From contig DATJOK010000010.1 in the NCBI GenBank assembly GCA_035507155.1, positions 1 to 14,391 of the forward strand: DNA of 14,391 nucleotides. The letters are read 5' to 3'. The translations under genes were made by a program, and so were the position numbers. The stretch comes from DASZHJ01 sp035507155 (lineage in GTDB: Bacteria > Pseudomonadota > Alphaproteobacteria > ATCC43930 > CGMCC-115725). Shown here piece after piece: positions 13,093 through 14,391 of this stretch. The number at the start of each line of letters is the position of its first letter. The first letter of the stretch is position 1. The notes under the pieces were generated by a model. The model was not told the origin of the DNA and searched no databases. It was given only the letters and a program-made list of their open reading frames with translations.

Positions 13093-14016
13093 ATGATCGA
13101 GTGCGCCGATGCCCCTTTCGATATCTCCTTCGATGCTCCTGAAATCAGACATGTCGGCGTGACGATCACGCCCCCCGACATCGCCAAGCGCCAGAGCGCC
13201 GCCTGGCGTGGGATCGCTGCCGACGTCGTGCAGCTGACCCGGCAGGAGCATTTCGAGTACGGCTACTGCGCGCCCAGGCATCTGCTGATCGCCGCCGACC
13301 GGGGCGAGCGCCGTGATGGCGAGACCTTCATCGAGGGTCTGCCGAGCTCGACGCGGCACGACTTCAATCGCAAGCTCACCTTCGTGCCTGCCGGCCGGAA
13401 ATTCCGCGGCTGGCAGGAGCCGCGCGCGCTGGCGCGCTCGACCTACCTCTACATCGACCCCAGCGGACCGCTGCTGGATCCGGAGCTCCGCTTCGGCGAG
13501 ATCGACTTCCAGCCGCAGCTGTTCTTCGACGATGCCGGTCTCTGGGACACCGCGGTCAAGCTGAAGAGCCAGGTCGAGCATGGCGGCACGGCGAACCGCC
13601 TCTATGCGGAGGCGCTCAGCATCGTGCTGGCCCATGAGCTGGTCCGCCTGCACAACGGCGTGGCACCGGCGGAGCCGATGCGGCGCGGCGGCCTTGCCGG
13701 CTGGCAGAAGAATCGCGTCGTCGAGTACATCGAGGAGAATCTGGCGGAGCCGATCTCGCTGGCATCGCTCGCCGAGCTGGCGCAGCTCAGCCCGTTCCAT
13801 TTCTCGCGGGCGTTCAAGCAGTCCTTCGGCCTGCCGCCGCATCGCTATCACACCGCGCGCCGCATCGATCTGGCGAAGGTGCTGTTGGCGAAGCCCGACC
13901 TCTCGGTCACCGACATCGCGCTGCGCATCGGCTACAGCGAGACCAGCTCCTTCACCGCGGTCTTCCGCAAGCTCACCGGCCGCACGCCGACCGACTATCG
14001 CCGCAGCCTCGCCTGA
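13093..14016 (+). CDS. AraC-family transcriptional regulator
   Basis: A 307-residue protein. The C-terminal 100 residues (about 207-305) are the AraC/XylS double helix-turn-helix domain: first helix pair within IEENLAEPISLASLAELAQL and SPFHFSRAFKQSFG, second in VTDIALRIGYSETSSFTAVF, and the end motif KLTGRTPTDYRR. The N-terminal 190 residues are an unassigned sensing region without a recognised cupin signature. Start ATG 13093 follows AGAGG (13081-13085) by 7 bases. It diverges from the SDR gene, so it probably controls that gene and itself through sites in the intervening region; its inducer is unknown. It is unlikely to be part of the following rpoH transcript, since 207 bases with hairpins separate them. 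Confidence 0.93.
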   Translation: MIECADAPFDISFDAPEIRHVGVTITPPDIAKRQSAAWRGIAADVVQLTRQEHFEYGYCAPRHLLIAADRGERRDGETFIEGLPSSTRHDFNRKLTFVPAGRKFRGWQEPRALARSTYLYIDPSGPLLDPELRFGEIDFQPQLFFDDAGLWDTAVKLKSQVEHGGTANRLYAEALSIVLAHELVRLHNGVAPAEPMRRGGLAGWQKNRVVEYIEENLAEPISLASLAELAQLSPFHFSRAFKQSFGLPPHRYHTARRIDLAKVLLAKPDLSVTDIALRIGYSETSSFTAVFRKLTGRTPTDYRRSLA

Positions 14017-14060
14017 GCGGGGCGCGGGTCGAAGAGGCCGCGGCGAGCGCCGTGGGCATC

Positions 14061-14095
14061 GCCGCAAGGGCCGGGGTGTTCCGGCAATCGGCGGC
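14061..14095 (+). terminator. Two-tier hairpin between the AraC gene and rpoH
   Basis: Inner stem GCCGG (14070-14074) with CCGGC (14081-14085), loop of 6; outer stem GCCGC (14061-14065) with GCGGC (14091-14095), joined by small internal loops. A further small hairpin, CGGCG-AG-CGCCG, is at 14041-14052. No T-run follows. It could end the AraC transcript or lie in the rpoH leader. No GGAAC-type stress-sigma -35 box was seen in the 14017-14223 gap. Confidence 0.3.
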
Positions 14096-14223
14096 AAGAC
14101 GACGGGGCGGATGCGGCGGCATGGTCTGCCGTGCCGGTTGCGGGTCAGCCTCCCGGCTCGGCCGAAGGATCGGCGGAGATGGCGACCTGAGGCTGCCGCC
14201 CGGCTTGCCGCTGGAGAGCCGTC

Positions 14224-14391
14224 ATGGTCCACGTGGATGATCGCCAAACGCAGAAAGCGAACCTGGTTTTCATCAAGGCCTCGATGAGGGAGCCGCTGCT
14301 GACGCGGGACCACGAGGTTGAGCTGGCGCAGAAGTGGCGGAGCGCGGGGGACACGGCGGCGCTCCATGAGCTGGTGCGGAGCTACACGCGG
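14224..14391 (+). CDS. rpoH: RNA polymerase sigma-32 (RpoH) family, N-terminal fragment (cut by window end)
   Basis: ATG 14224 follows GGAGAG (14213-14218) by 5 bases, and the frame is open for 56 residues to the end of the window. MREPLLTRDHEVELAQKWRS (21-40) followed by AGDTAALHELVRSYTR is region 1.2 and the start of region 2 of the sigma-70 family, in the form typical of RpoH proteins ('LLT..EE..LA..W...GD..A...L...Y.R'). RpoH directs transcription of heat-shock and protein-quality genes. Alphaproteobacteria often have several rpoH copies, and the fragment is too short to say which class this is. The short N-terminus is typical of these paralogues rather than E. coli RpoH. The rest of the gene lies outside the window. 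Confidence 0.8.
   Translation, partial: MVHVDDRQTQKANLVFIKASMREPLLTRDHEVELAQKWRSAGDTAALHELVRSYTR

Overview
The window is high-GC DNA whose gene content (a hyf-like operon with an XRE leader gene, HdeD, a NodT-type efflux lipoprotein, an AraC/SDR pair and an RpoH-type sigma factor) suggests an alphaproteobacterium. The genus cannot be told from the sequence. No rRNA, tRNA, insertion sequence, CRISPR array or phage gene was seen, and base composition looks even, so this reads as ordinary chromosome.

Layout. Bases 1-118 hold the tail of an AMP-dependent acyl-CoA ligase. An AT-rich promoter-like patch (about 232-280) precedes a small XRE-type regulator (301-546). Tightly packed six genes follow on the plus strand (566-7665), homologous in order to hyfB, hyfC, hyfE, hyfF, hyfG and hyfI of hydrogenase-4 / formate hydrogenlyase and to the membrane arm plus core of respiratory complex I. 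An HdeD-family membrane protein (7788-8354) closes the plus-strand block. From 8390 to 11660 everything reads leftward: a 35-residue membrane microprotein, a single-pass protein, a small exported protein, a NodT/OprM-type outer-membrane efflux lipoprotein, and two more small exported proteins just upstream of it. Then come a leftward short-chain dehydrogenase (11908-12702), a 390-bp divergent intergenic region, a rightward AraC-type regulator (13093-14016), and the N-terminus of an RpoH-family sigma factor cut by the window end.

Main point. The hyf-like operon is probably not a hydrogenase. In the HyfG homologue all four cysteine positions that bind the NiFe site are replaced (Ser208 and Ser211 in the first motif, Ser496 and Gly499 in the second), and the protein stops right after the second motif with no tail for a maturation protease to remove. 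The HyfI partner keeps all four cysteines for its proximal 4Fe-4S cluster. No ferredoxin-like subunit, formate dehydrogenase or hyp maturation gene is present in the window. This matches the poorly understood 'energy-converting hydrogenase-related' (Ehr) complexes: two antiporter-like subunits, a NuoH-like and a NuoK-like subunit, and a NuoB/NuoCD-like peripheral module with no known substrate.

Other signals are mostly noncoding: a perfect 8+8 inverted repeat whose loop holds the hyfB ribosome binding site, a 7+7 inverted repeat upstream of the single-pass protein gene, two mutually exclusive GC hairpins touching the ribosome binding site of the 9133-9432 gene, and an 11+11 inverted repeat in front of the AraC gene. 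A second candidate for an undescribed unit is the small operon of two exported peptides plus an outer-membrane factor that has no pump genes beside it.
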